39,827 nucleotides of DNA, from NCBI GenBank assembly GCA_016744775.1, contig JADGDS010000005.1, positions 106,375 through 146,201 of the forward strand, given 5' to 3'. Within the stretch, counting starts at the first letter, position 1. Every line of letters starts with the position of its first letter. A model generated the notes under the pieces. It did not search any database, had not been told where the DNA came from, and saw only the letters and a list, made by a program, of their open reading frames with translations. Of the stretch, positions 23,714 to 32,593 are shown piece after piece. The stretch is from Candidatus Marithrix sp. (GTDB lineage: Bacteria > Pseudomonadota > Gammaproteobacteria > Beggiatoales > Beggiatoaceae). The translations under genes and the position numbers were made by a program.

Positions 23714-25519
23714 ATGAAAAAACCATATTTAGTTTGTTTATTGCTTGGATTAATTTACAGTTCCGCACTTATGGCTGAATGGAAAATTACTGAAGTTCAC
23801 AAATGGTGGCGACATAACAAGCCAATTTTAAGCGTAGCTTTTTCTCCAAATGGTCTTTGGTTAGCTACTGCTAGTATGGATAAGACTGTTAAAGTCTGGA
23901 ATCTGAAATCTGGAAGATTAAAATATCATTTTAAGGGGCATAAAAGGATAATTAGATCAATAGCTTTTTCACCTGATAATAAATGGTTAGCATCTAGTAG
24001 TGCAGATCGTAGTGTTAGAATTTGGGATTTGGCTTCTGGTGAATCACATTATCGTTTGGCGGCGCATCCTCGTTCAGTTTGGTCTGTTGCTTTTTCCCCA
24101 GATTCTGCTTACTTAGCCTCTGCTAGTAAGGATAAAACAATTAAAACATGGGATATAAAAACTAAGAAAATACAATATATTTTGGCTGGGCATAAGGGTG
24201 GAGTTGCTACTGTAGCTTATTCGCCTAATGGTCAAATTTTGGCTTCAGGTGGTATTGGTGGTATGGTGAAATTATGGAATTTGAAAAATGGACAATTAGA
24301 GGATACACTTTCTAAACATAAATCTGAAATTTGGTCAGTAGCTTTTTCGCCTGATGGTAAATTATTAGCGACTGCTAGTAAAGATAAAACTATTAAAATT
24401 TGGAGTACTAAATCATATCGTTTATTGAAAAGTTTGAAAGCTCATAAAAATGGAGTTAGTTCTGTAGTATTTTCTCCTGATAGTGAATGGATAATTTCAA
24501 GCAGTATTGATAATAGCGTCAAATTTTGGAATATAGATGATGGACATTTAAAACATACAATATCTGGTGGTAATAATAACGATTGGTTATGGTCAATTGC
24601 GATTTCTCCTGATGCTAAATGGTTGACTGCTGGTGGTTCTTCTAAATCTGTGAAATTATGGCAATTACAATTACATGACACTTTTAAAAACATTCCTAAT
24701 GAATTATTGTGTCAATCTGCATTATCAAATACATGGATTGAGAAGCCCCGTTCTTTTAAGAAAATCAGTATCGCTTATAAACGTGAACAAAAGCGTTGTA
24801 ATACCAAGTTAAATAAATTACGTATTGCTGGAAAAACTTTGAATAAATTACAACAAAAAGTTCAAACCATGCAAACTAATGCTTCTAAAAATCAAACTGC
24901 TTTAAAAGAAAAGCACGAAAAATTTAAACAAGCGCATAGTTTAACTGCTAAAGTATCTGTTAAAAAACAAAAGCAAAGTTATGATATTTACCAAAAAGCT
25001 TTAAGAAGTTATAATAAAAGTCAACAAGGGCTAGGCAAATATGAACAATCTATAACAGCGGCTAAAGCGCGAATCAGGGAAGAACGCAAAAAAATGAGAC
25101 CCTATGTTAGAAAACTAGATGTATTACATAGAGAATTAGCAGCGGCGCGTTTCAAAATTTTCAAATCAGAAATTGAACGGAAAAAACAAGTACAAGTTAA
25201 GAAAACATTTACTTGTAAAACCACAATGACAATTAAAGATTGTGAAAAAGAAGCAATATTAGCGTCTAAAGATCAAGCGGTTATAAAAGGAACTAAGACT
25301 TTAATTGATAACATCAGTTGGTCCAAATTATTTCCCAAGATTTCTAAAGACAAAAAAGCTAAGTTGATAGAAAATATGCGTAAAAATATTACAGTTAATT
25401 TATTATCATCTAAAATATTAGATAAAGGTTTTAATAAACAATATAGTGTATTTACCAAAATACGTGCAACTGTAAAAGGTCAAGTTTCAAGACAATCACG
25501 AGGCTTGTTTTTGAAATAG
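23714..25519 (+). CDS. Exported seven-bladed WD40 protein with coiled-coil tail
   Basis: ATG 23714 is chosen because GGAG lies 9 bases before it and a signal peptide follows at once (MKKPYLVCLLLGLIYSSALMA). The ATG 15 bases upstream would place that ribosome-binding site inside the gene. Residues about 35-320 form seven WD40 blades, each with [AIV]FSPD or a close variant and a [VI][KR]xW end, enough for a closed propeller. Residues about 350-500 are Lys/Gln/Ala-rich and heptad-like, so probably coiled coil, with few hydrophobic breaks. A signal peptide on a WD40 propeller is unusual but recurs in this window (the relic at 10754-11624). It is likely a periplasmic or surface scaffold. Confidence 0.85.
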   Translation: MKKPYLVCLLLGLIYSSALMAEWKITEVHKWWRHNKPILSVAFSPNGLWLATASMDKTVKVWNLKSGRLKYHFKGHKRIIRSIAFSPDNKWLASSSADRSVRIWDLASGESHYRLAAHPRSVWSVAFSPDSAYLASASKDKTIKTWDIKTKKIQYILAGHKGGVATVAYSPNGQILASGGIGGMVKLWNLKNGQLEDTLSKHKSEIWSVAFSPDGKLLATASKDKTIKIWSTKSYRLLKSLKAHKNGVSSVVFSPDSEWIISSSIDNSVKFWNIDDGHLKHTISGGNNNDWLWSIAISPDAKWLTAGGSSKSVKLWQLQLHDTFKNIPNELLCQSALSNTWIEKPRSFKKISIAYKREQKRCNTKLNKLRIAGKTLNKLQQKVQTMQTNASKNQTALKEKHEKFKQAHSLTAKVSVKKQKQSYDIYQKALRSYNKSQQGLGKYEQSITAAKARIREERKKMRPYVRKLDVLHRELAAARFKIFKSEIERKKQVQVKKTFTCKTTMTIKDCEKEAILASKDQAVIKGTKTLIDNISWSKLFPKISKDKKAKLIENMRKNITVNLLSSKILDKGFNKQYSVFTKIRATVKGQVSRQSRGLFLK

Positions 25520-25527
25520 ATAGAATT

Positions 25528-25553
25528 GTTGGGCTTTCTATCGTCAGCCCAAC
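25528..25553. repeat. GTTGGGCT/AGCCCAAC hairpin
   Basis: An 8-bp stem with a ten-base loop lies 9 bases after the WD40 stop codon. It is a shortened relative of the inverted repeat at 7387-7464. There is no proper T-run, so it is a weak terminator candidate. Confidence 0.6.
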
Positions 25554-25582
25554 CTACTTTAATCTTCCAAAAGGAAATATAA

Positions 25583-28093
25583 ATGAAGTTCATCATCAAT
25601 TTATTATTTATCTTTATTTTATCTTCGCAGCTACAAGCTGCTTGTACTGTTTATCATGTTAATGAAAATCAATTTCCAATTTCTAAAGCCGGTTCCATAA
25701 TTTCTGGTGTAAATGATCATACCATATTGTTACTTGATATAAAATCATCTAATGTCAATATCGTTGATATTAATCAACGCGCTATTATCGAAACTATCAG
25801 CGTCAAAGGTGATGTTGGTAGTATGGCTATTAATAAAACGAAGAAGTTGCTTTATGTTACTGATTATTTTACTAATAAAATTAGTGTTTTCAATTTAGCC
25901 GCTGTTCCTAAATTAGATAAAATCTATTCAATAGACGCTAAAAATTTTGGACCAATTGTTTATGACGCTAATAATGAACATTTATTAGTAATTGCTAATA
26001 ATGAATTATTGGTTTTGTCACCTAAAATGGAAATCTTAGATAGAATTGCTTCTAAATCTAAGAATGCTAATGCTATGTTGATTCATAATAAGCGGCTGTA
26101 TATCAGTTATGAATCTTCTAATAATGTTGATATTTATGATCTAAGTCAAAATTTGCCAAAATTTTCACGTCAATTACAAGTGAGCAATGGAGCATCTGCT
26201 ATAACTAATCATAATAATAACATTTATGTAGCTAATACTAATGCTGCTAGTGTATCTGTTATTGATGGCACTACTGAAGCTGTAACTAATACCATTACTG
26301 ATCCAAACTTATTAACCACGCCTGCTGGCTTAGCCTATTTTAATGGGCATATTTGGATAGCCGATCAAGCCACTGGTAAATTATTACGTTTTGATACTAA
26401 GATTAATGCCTTATTGGCAGAAACTTGTGCTGGTTTAACTCGACCATCTTATTTGCTTGCTACAGCAGACGCTGTTTACGTATCTCATGCTAATGGATTA
26501 TCAGCAGTTCAATGGAATACTGAGCTTCGCGCTATTATTAATAATACTAGTCGTAATGAAGTTTTGACTGCGCCTAATGAAACTTTTGATTTACGTATTG
26601 AAGGCGGAAGTGGACGTTTTGATATTATAGTATCTGGTGGCATGAAAGCCACAAAAAATTCAGATAGAGAATGGAAGATTACTACTTCACCATTAACTGG
26701 TTGGCAAACTTTAATCATTAAAGACTTAGCAAATGAAGCCGAATCATTGACACTGATTGTTCGTAATGGCGGCATATTTACTCTATCTCCCTCAAAAAAA
26801 ATAGATGTAGAACTAGGAGGACAATCAGAAGTTTTAACAGTTTCAGGAGGTTATCCACCTTATCGTTGGTCAGTAGAACACGGCTTATTATCTAGCACTA
26901 GTGCCAAACAAATAGTTTATACACCGCGTTTATTAGGTGAAGATATTGTAACAGTAAGCGATGCTTCAGGAAATGTTAAGCAAATCACAATCAATGTCAG
27001 CAGAAGCGGCATTGTTATATCTCCTAGTGTAGCGGTTATGATGGCGAGAGAACAAAAAACTTTTTATGCCTTGGGCGGCGATAATGCTAATTATCAATGG
27101 CAAGTACCATTAGGTGGAAACTTATCTGCGAACCAAGGGCAAAAAATTGCATTTACCGCTGCTGATAATGTTGGAGAATATAGACTAATAGTAACTGATC
27201 TGACAAGTCAAGAAACAGCTCAAGCTTTTATTCATGTCATTGACGAAGAAATAAATATCAGCCCAACTACACAAATTATGCGTCCAAACCAATCAATGAC
27301 TTTTAAAGTTAGCGGTGGATATGGATCATATATTTGGACTAGTCACTTAGGCGACTTTTCTGCTACAGAGGGTGATATAGTTACTTATACTGCTCCAGAA
27401 ATTATCAGCCATGATACTATTGAAGTTAGAGATCGCGGCGGGCGTACTGCTACTGCCAATGTGGAAATTATCGGAAGTATGCTAATAACTCCAGCCACAG
27501 CCTTCGTATCAGCAGGTGAAACTGTAAAATTTTCCATACCACGTTCTGCTCAAGGAATAAAATGGCAAACAACTGCCGGTAAAGTTCAAGAACTATCTGA
27601 TAATAAAGCTAATTACATCGCGCCACAACAAAGTGGACGTTATTCTCTGATTGCAACAAATGATGCTGGGCAAAGTGTGCAAGCAATAATATTTGTAAAA
27701 AGCGACCAAATATCCATCTCACCCAATACAGCAGTTTTAGGATTAGAACAAACCATACTACTCAAAGTAACAGGCGGTGCGGCTCCATATATTTGGAGTA
27801 CCGCCAAGGGAAGCCTATCCTCAAGCACCGGAACCAATATTTTTCTGACTACACCATCCCAAGTAGCTGATGACAAACCTTTCCAAGTAACAGTAGAAGA
27901 TAGCACTGGTAAAATAAATACCAGCGAAATCAAACTAATATTAGAAAAAGATCCATTATTCGGCTACGACATCAATAAAAATGGCAAATTAGATATAACA
28001 GAACTATATTTAGCGGTAGAAAACTACCTAATTGGGCAACATGATGATGCGCAAATCAACAAATTGATTGAGATATTTTTTGTTATGAAGTAG
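25583..28093 (+). CDS. Secreted beta-propeller / Ig-like repeat protein with EF-hand end
   Basis: This 836-residue protein has AAAGGA before the ATG and a signal peptide (LFIFILSSQLQAA). Residues about 25-310 form a YVTN/YncE-like propeller with blades such as IIETISVKGDVGSMAINKTK and ISVFNLAAVP. Then come five or six Ig-like repeats of about 75-85 residues, each opening with ISPS or ISPT and containing SGGYPPYRWS or SGGYGSYIWT type strands. The C-terminus has one EF-hand/dockerin-type loop, DINKNGKLDITE, near residue 798. It is probably a calcium-stabilised extracellular or cell-surface protein. Repeats 2, 4 and 6 are most alike, which indicates growth by duplication. The ligand is unknown. 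Confidence 0.8.
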   Translation: MKFIINLLFIFILSSQLQAACTVYHVNENQFPISKAGSIISGVNDHTILLLDIKSSNVNIVDINQRAIIETISVKGDVGSMAINKTKKLLYVTDYFTNKISVFNLAAVPKLDKIYSIDAKNFGPIVYDANNEHLLVIANNELLVLSPKMEILDRIASKSKNANAMLIHNKRLYISYESSNNVDIYDLSQNLPKFSRQLQVSNGASAITNHNNNIYVANTNAASVSVIDGTTEAVTNTITDPNLLTTPAGLAYFNGHIWIADQATGKLLRFDTKINALLAETCAGLTRPSYLLATADAVYVSHANGLSAVQWNTELRAIINNTSRNEVLTAPNETFDLRIEGGSGRFDIIVSGGMKATKNSDREWKITTSPLTGWQTLIIKDLANEAESLTLIVRNGGIFTLSPSKKIDVELGGQSEVLTVSGGYPPYRWSVEHGLLSSTSAKQIVYTPRLLGEDIVTVSDASGNVKQITINVSRSGIVISPSVAVMMAREQKTFYALGGDNANYQWQVPLGGNLSANQGQKIAFTAADNVGEYRLIVTDLTSQETAQAFIHVIDEEINISPTTQIMRPNQSMTFKVSGGYGSYIWTSHLGDFSATEGDIVTYTAPEIISHDTIEVRDRGGRTATANVEIIGSMLITPATAFVSAGETVKFSIPRSAQGIKWQTTAGKVQELSDNKANYIAPQQSGRYSLIATNDAGQSVQAIIFVKSDQISISPNTAVLGLEQTILLKVTGGAAPYIWSTAKGSLSSSTGTNIFLTTPSQVADDKPFQVTVEDSTGKINTSEIKLILEKDPLFGYDINKNGKLDITELYLAVENYLIGQHDDAQINKLIEIFFVMK

Positions 28094-28437
28094 ATGGATA
28101 AAAGACCTGACAGGTCTGAGAGTTTTTCAATAAACTTAAACTACTTTAACCTTGATTTTGCTTGATTGGCTTGATTGGCTTGATTTTTTAAATAAAAAAT
28201 CATGGTAATCCTTTAATCCTTAAAAATCAAGGTTCAAGCCTTTTAATTGTCTTAAGCTTGCCCTTTGTGCATAATATAAATAAAATGAAATATAACAATT
28301 ATTTATGCTAGTATTTTAAACGAATTGAAAAAACTGCCATGACTTTTGCTAGTTAAATTATTTTGGTAGTAATTCAAGCAAAATCTTTACCTGACTCATG
28401 TCAAAAAATCGACACTATTATAACTAGAGACTAAATT
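28094..28437. other. Gene-free stretch with two repeats upstream of the TerY-like operon
   Basis: It contains the AGACCTGACAGGTCT palindrome (28103-28117) and an inverted pair AACCTTGATTTT (28148-28159) / AAAATCAAGGTT (28223-28234) enclosing tandem GCTTGATTG units. The operon promoter must lie in the last 200 bases. TATTAT near 28417 is a possible -10, but I see no convincing -35. Confidence 0.6.
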
Positions 28438-29160
28438 ATGACGATAAATATACCTTCACCAAGCGGGGAAGTTGCTAAACGTCCCTTAGATTTTTTTTGG
28501 TTGACTGATTATTCAGGCTCAATGAGCGGCCAAAAAATAGCCACATTAAACCAAGCAATTCGTGAGGCTTTACCCGAAGTCAAAAAAGCACTATCTCATC
28601 ATCCTCAAGTACAAGTAAATATGCGTGCTATTAAATTTGCTGATGATGCTAGCTGGCATGTAGGACCAGATGCTGTACCCTTAGATAAATTTTCATGGCC
28701 AGAATTAGAAGTTGATGGCATGACAGCTACTGCCAAAGCAATTGACTTATTAGCCAATGAATTAAGCTTTGAAAAAATGCCGCGACGTGGCTTACCACCA
28801 GTCTGTTTATTAATCTCTGATGGCTTTTGTACTGATCCAGAACAACATTACATCAATGCAATTAATAAATTAATAAGTCAACCTTGGGGTAAAAAAGCAG
28901 TACGCCTCGCTATCGCTATAGGTGATGATTCAGATTATGATGAAAGTCAATTATTAAAATTTGTCAGTCATAAAGATATTGGAGTTCTTAAAGCAGATAA
29001 TTCGGCAAAACTTATTAAATATATCAAATGGGCTAGCGTCACCGCTACCATTGGTGCCTCACAAGCTAATCTTAAAGAAAATAGAAATAATGAGAATATC
29101 ATTCTTAGCCCACCTCCTATATCTCAACCTACATTAGCAGATTCTAATGATGTTTTTTAA
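28438..29160 (+). CDS. VWA-domain protein, TerY-like
   Basis: This 240-residue cytoplasmic protein is almost entirely one von Willebrand A domain. The metal-ion site is complete: DYSGS (Asp24, Ser26, Ser28), Thr96 in DGMTATAKA and Asp128 in LLISDGFCTD. In the TerY-P arrangement described for tellurium-resistance-type stress systems, a VWA protein of this kind is encoded with a PP2C phosphatase and a protein kinase. Exactly those genes follow. It may present or sense a phosphorylated partner. A 40-residue polar tail follows the domain. It is the first gene of a tight seven-gene operon; the next starts 5 bases after the stop. Confidence 0.88.
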   Translation: MTINIPSPSGEVAKRPLDFFWLTDYSGSMSGQKIATLNQAIREALPEVKKALSHHPQVQVNMRAIKFADDASWHVGPDAVPLDKFSWPELEVDGMTATAKAIDLLANELSFEKMPRRGLPPVCLLISDGFCTDPEQHYINAINKLISQPWGKKAVRLAIAIGDDSDYDESQLLKFVSHKDIGVLKADNSAKLIKYIKWASVTATIGASQANLKENRNNENIILSPPPISQPTLADSNDVF

Positions 29161-29165
29161 TTAAC

Positions 29166-30011
29166 ATGTCATTACAACAAACAGAACTCGGTTGGGTATT
29201 AGCCAATAAGCGGCGTGGTGCTTCTCACCGTAAAAATCATACTGCTTGTCAAGATGCCTATGCAGTTGCTTCTACCAGCATAGATGATAAACAATGTTTA
29301 GCTATAGCAGTCGCAGATGGACATGGTAGCAAAGAACATGACTTAAGCCAATACGGCTCAGAGTATGCTGTTGAAATTGCCATAAAAGAATTACTAGCAT
29401 TTTTTAAAAATTTTTATGCAAAAGAAAATAGTTTAACCTTATTAAAAAAGAATTTTAAAGATAACTTTCCTCGTCGCGTCGGTTTGCGTTGGCGTAATGC
29501 GGTATTAAAAGATGCACTTAATCGTAGATTATCTCTACCGATACCCTTAAAACAACAAGATGATGTCCATATAATAAAACGCTATGGCACTACTTTATTA
29601 GTCGCATTGGTTTTACCAGATATATTACTAATTGGAAAAATAGGCGATGGTGATATATTACGTTTTACTGCTGAAAATAAAATTGATAAGCTATTTAATC
29701 AAAACCATGAATTAATAGCTAATTATACTTATTCTTTATCATCACCGGGCGCAGATAAGCTTTGGGAAACTATTATACTTACACGCGAGAAAGGTGAAGC
29801 ATTATTGTTAGCAACTGACGGTTTAAGTAATGCCTTTACAGATGAAGAACAATTTCATGCTTTTGCAATTAGCACTTTTCGACGGATTCAGGAATTTGGA
29901 GTAAAATCAGTTGAAACCGTATTACCGCAGTGGCTGGATGACTATTCTGCACAAGCAACTGGTGATGATATAACTTTAGTCATATTCACAGATATGTTTC
30001 AACTTTCATAA
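29166..30011 (+). CDS. PP2C-family serine/threonine phosphatase
   Basis: This 281-residue metal-dependent phosphatase presumably reverses the kinase encoded three genes downstream. Motifs are CQDAYAV, the metal Asp51 in AVADGHGSK, the central YGTTLLVALVLPD with IGKIGDGDIL, LLATDGLSNAF and the closing ATGDDITLVIF. All metal Asp are present. No membrane segment or extra domain is visible. It starts 5 bases after the VWA stop and ends 9 bases before the next ATG, where AAGGA gives a good ribosome-binding site. Confidence 0.9.
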   Translation: MSLQQTELGWVLANKRRGASHRKNHTACQDAYAVASTSIDDKQCLAIAVADGHGSKEHDLSQYGSEYAVEIAIKELLAFFKNFYAKENSLTLLKKNFKDNFPRRVGLRWRNAVLKDALNRRLSLPIPLKQQDDVHIIKRYGTTLLVALVLPDILLIGKIGDGDILRFTAENKIDKLFNQNHELIANYTYSLSSPGADKLWETIILTREKGEALLLATDGLSNAFTDEEQFHAFAISTFRRIQEFGVKSVETVLPQWLDDYSAQATGDDITLVIFTDMFQLS

Positions 30012-30020
30012 GGAAAATTC

Positions 30021-30869
30021 ATGAAAACTAGCTTGAATCTTGATGAAAAACTTTTGGCTAATGTTTCTGAATTAACAGGGATTAATGATAAAAATACCTT
30101 AATAAAAGCTGGTTTAGAAGCCTTGCTAACAAAACAACATCAGCAGCGAGTATCTAATAAAAAAGCTATAAAAAAATCATTTAAGTATTTTCCAAAAAAA
30201 CATACAAATTCATATCTTACTCCTAATAAAGCCCTGCCTCAACTAATAAACCATTATGGTATTTCCTTGTGTGAAGAACCTAAACGTTGTGAAGCTTTAT
30301 TAAAGGATAGTTGTGGCGGCAAACATCAACGTGAAATTTCATTATTAGTTAATGCCTTAAAAGAAAAAATAACAGTAAACTTGCTGAATCCGCCTCTATG
30401 GTTATCAAAAAGTCAATTATTTTCTTATTTAACTTCTCGTTTACATAGAAATTTAGGTTTAGATAAAAAATTATCAGCATGGGCTGTCAGCACTTGGGCT
30501 AATTCATTAGGTAAAATTTCACGGCGTTTTCGATTATCTTTGGCAATTTTAGTAATTAGCCTTGTTATTATTGCTATAATATTAGTAACAGAAATAAAAA
30601 CACCGGTAAAACTAAAAATAGAACCAATTGTTCCACAAGTTATTGAAAAGAAGAAACCAGAGATTGCTTTAACCATTCGTTCAAATGTTTATAAGGATAA
30701 AGTATTTATTAATGGTAAAGCTTATGGTGCCACACCATTATATAATATAGAACTAACCCCCGGTTTATATACTTTGCGGGTTGAAAAACCAAAATATATT
30801 TCATTTGAAAAACAAATTAATCTGCAACAGACTAAAATCATTAGAGTCAAATTGCGAAGAAGAAAATGA
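30021..30869 (+). CDS. Ribbon-helix-helix / Cys-module / TM / PEGA fusion protein
   Basis: This 282-residue protein has an unusual order. Residues 1-38 (KTSLNLDEKLLANVSELTG to LIKAGLEALL) look like a VapB-type ribbon-helix-helix DNA-binding domain. Residues about 70-160 carry a helical module with a conserved Cys pattern (LCEEPKRCEALLKDSCGG) and a Trp-rich end (AWAVSTWANSLG), shared with the next gene. A membrane helix follows near 173-192, and a C-terminal PEGA domain (VFINGKAYGATPLYNIELTP) would be extracytoplasmic. The architecture would tether a DNA-binding-like domain to the membrane within a kinase/phosphatase operon. The RHH may instead serve only for dimerisation. The 3' end overlaps the next gene by 4 bases. 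Confidence 0.75.
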   Translation: MKTSLNLDEKLLANVSELTGINDKNTLIKAGLEALLTKQHQQRVSNKKAIKKSFKYFPKKHTNSYLTPNKALPQLINHYGISLCEEPKRCEALLKDSCGGKHQREISLLVNALKEKITVNLLNPPLWLSKSQLFSYLTSRLHRNLGLDKKLSAWAVSTWANSLGKISRRFRLSLAILVISLVIIAIILVTEIKTPVKLKIEPIVPQVIEKKKPEIALTIRSNVYKDKVFINGKAYGATPLYNIELTPGLYTLRVEKPKYISFEKQINLQQTKIIRVKLRRRK

Positions 30870-31291
30870 ACGATTTTCCGCGTAAAAAATTGCAAGAACT
30901 GATTAATTATCATGGTAATACCATCTGTGAAGATCAGAGACGTTGTGAAGCATGGTTACAAGATTTATGTGTAGGTAAAAAAAAATATAAAGTTGAAGTT
31001 TTTGCCTTAGTTAATGCTTTAAAACAAAGAGTACCAGCAGATTTGTTAAATCCGCCACGAGGTTTACCAAAGGCAGCCTTATTTAATCGTTTAGTACAAC
31101 GACTTTATGATAATGTAGGCTTAGATAAAAAAGTTGCTAAGTGGGCAGTAGAAGCTTGGGCACTTGCTTTAGGAATAGAAATTAAATCATCTTTAAATTA
31201 TCAAACAGTTAAAAATGAAAAACGTATTAATATATTATTAACTATAATATGGTTATTAATAATTTCCATATTAGCATTATTGGTGTTTTAA
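30866..31291 (+). CDS. Cys-module protein with C-terminal membrane anchor
   Basis: In this 141-residue protein, residues 5-110 repeat the module of the preceding gene: ICEDQRRCEAWLQDLCVG, then FALVNALKQRVPADLLNPPR, then a Trp-containing helix (WAVEAWALALGIE). A hydrophobic C-terminal anchor follows (INILLTIIWLLIISILALLV), with almost nothing after it, so the module faces the cytoplasm. All three Cys and the R-C-E-A core are conserved between the two copies. I have a sense of this module accompanying kinases and Hsp70-like proteins in other bacteria but cannot name it. It starts by ATGA-type overlap with the upstream stop. Confidence 0.75.
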   Translation: MNDFPRKKLQELINYHGNTICEDQRRCEAWLQDLCVGKKKYKVEVFALVNALKQRVPADLLNPPRGLPKAALFNRLVQRLYDNVGLDKKVAKWAVEAWALALGIEIKSSLNYQTVKNEKRINILLTIIWLLIISILALLVF

Positions 31292-31294
31292 ACA

Positions 31295-32587
31295 ATGTCA
31301 TTACAAAAGGGACAGTTAGTTTATGCTGAGACTTTACAGCAAAGACTAATTGTACAAGAAAAATTAGGTGAAGGTGGTCAAGGTGAAGTTTATAGCGTCA
31401 CTGATGGTGAAAATACTTATGCTTTAAAATGGTATAAACCTGAACAATCCACACGAGAACAAAAACAAGCTATTAATTATTTGCTTAAACAAGGCGGACC
31501 AATTGGAATTGCAGGGCAACGTTTTATTTGGCCACTTGATATAATAACTATAGAACGACAAGAAAATTTTGGCTATTTAATGCCGCTTATTGATACTAGT
31601 AGTTTTGCAGAATTAGGCGAAGTGCAAGCACATCGTAAACCCGCTCCTAGTTTGCCAATTCTTTGCGAAATTTCTTATCAAATTGCCAATAGTTATCGCG
31701 CCTTACATTTAAGCGGTTATTGTTATCGTGATATTGCTGCTGGTAATGTTATGTTTAATCCAAATAGCGGTGAAGTTTTGATTTGTGATAATGATAATGT
31801 TGGTATTAATCGCCAATCAAAATCCCAAGTTTGGGGAACCATGGAATATATGGCTCCAGAATTAATATTAGGAAAAGCAGATCCTTCTATTGAAACTGAT
31901 TTATATGCTTTGGCGGTATTATTGTTCAATATTTGGGTATGGCATCATCCATTTCATGGAGAAATGGAATATAGCATTTATGTTTGGGATATTCCAGCCA
32001 AACGGCGTATTTATGGTGAAATACCAATTTTTATTTTTGATCCGATTGATAATCGTAATAAATTACCGATTGATCCTGAATATAGTACTGCTAATAAACG
32101 TTGGAATTATTGCCCACCTTCATTACAGGCTTTATTTATTCGCGCTTTTACTGATGGCATTGATAATCCTAGTTTACGTATTACAGAAGGCGAATGGCAA
32201 GAGTTATTTTTGCAACTTAAAAACTGTAGTATTACTTGTGTAAAATGTCAAGCAGAAAATTTATGGGATCAAGCAGAACTCAATTGTTGGCATTGTAATG
32301 CCGAAATTCCCATAGCACCTAAATTAATTTTAACAGATGAAACTAGTCAACAAATTGTATTATTAACTAATCAGAAACAAATATTTACAGAATATCAGCT
32401 TATTGGGCAAGTCGTCCAAAATCCTAATAATCCCAAGATATGGGGAATTAGAAATTTAACAACAATGGAATGGACAGCTCTATTTCCTGATGGAACGAAA
32501 AAAATCATAGAACCACAACGCGCTGCTCCTTTAAAATTAGGCTTAAAACTTAAAATTGGAGAAGTAGAAGCAGAAATTGTGGCTTAA
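31295..32587 (+). CDS. TerY-P-type protein kinase with zinc ribbon
   Basis: This 430-residue protein has a kinase fold at about 1-285. The Gly loop is LGEGGQGEVY and the ATP Lys is in ALKWYKP. The catalytic loop YRDIAAGN has Asp146 and Asn151, with Tyr instead of the usual His. DND replaces DFG in LICDNDNVGI, and the activation segment is WGTMEYMAPELILG. A zinc ribbon follows (Cys315, Cys318, Cys331, Cys334), then a beta domain of about 80 residues. YRD and DND are, as I recall, normal for kinases of VWA/PP2C/kinase triads, so it should be active. It starts 3 bases after the upstream stop. Likely substrates are the Cys-module proteins or the VWA protein. Confidence 0.88.
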   Translation: MSLQKGQLVYAETLQQRLIVQEKLGEGGQGEVYSVTDGENTYALKWYKPEQSTREQKQAINYLLKQGGPIGIAGQRFIWPLDIITIERQENFGYLMPLIDTSSFAELGEVQAHRKPAPSLPILCEISYQIANSYRALHLSGYCYRDIAAGNVMFNPNSGEVLICDNDNVGINRQSKSQVWGTMEYMAPELILGKADPSIETDLYALAVLLFNIWVWHHPFHGEMEYSIYVWDIPAKRRIYGEIPIFIFDPIDNRNKLPIDPEYSTANKRWNYCPPSLQALFIRAFTDGIDNPSLRITEGEWQELFLQLKNCSITCVKCQAENLWDQAELNCWHCNAEIPIAPKLILTDETSQQIVLLTNQKQIFTEYQLIGQVVQNPNNPKIWGIRNLTTMEWTALFPDGTKKIIEPQRAAPLKLGLKLKIGEVEAEIVA

Positions 32588-32593
32588 ATAAAA

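Noticed and set aside
30021..30134. A separate VapB antitoxin gene with a missing toxin
   Set aside because: The frame continues without interruption into the Cys module, TM helix and PEGA domain, so it is one fused protein.
31890..32243. 117-codon frame inside the kinase gene
   Set aside because: Out of frame with clear kinase and zinc-ribbon sequence; no ribosome-binding site.
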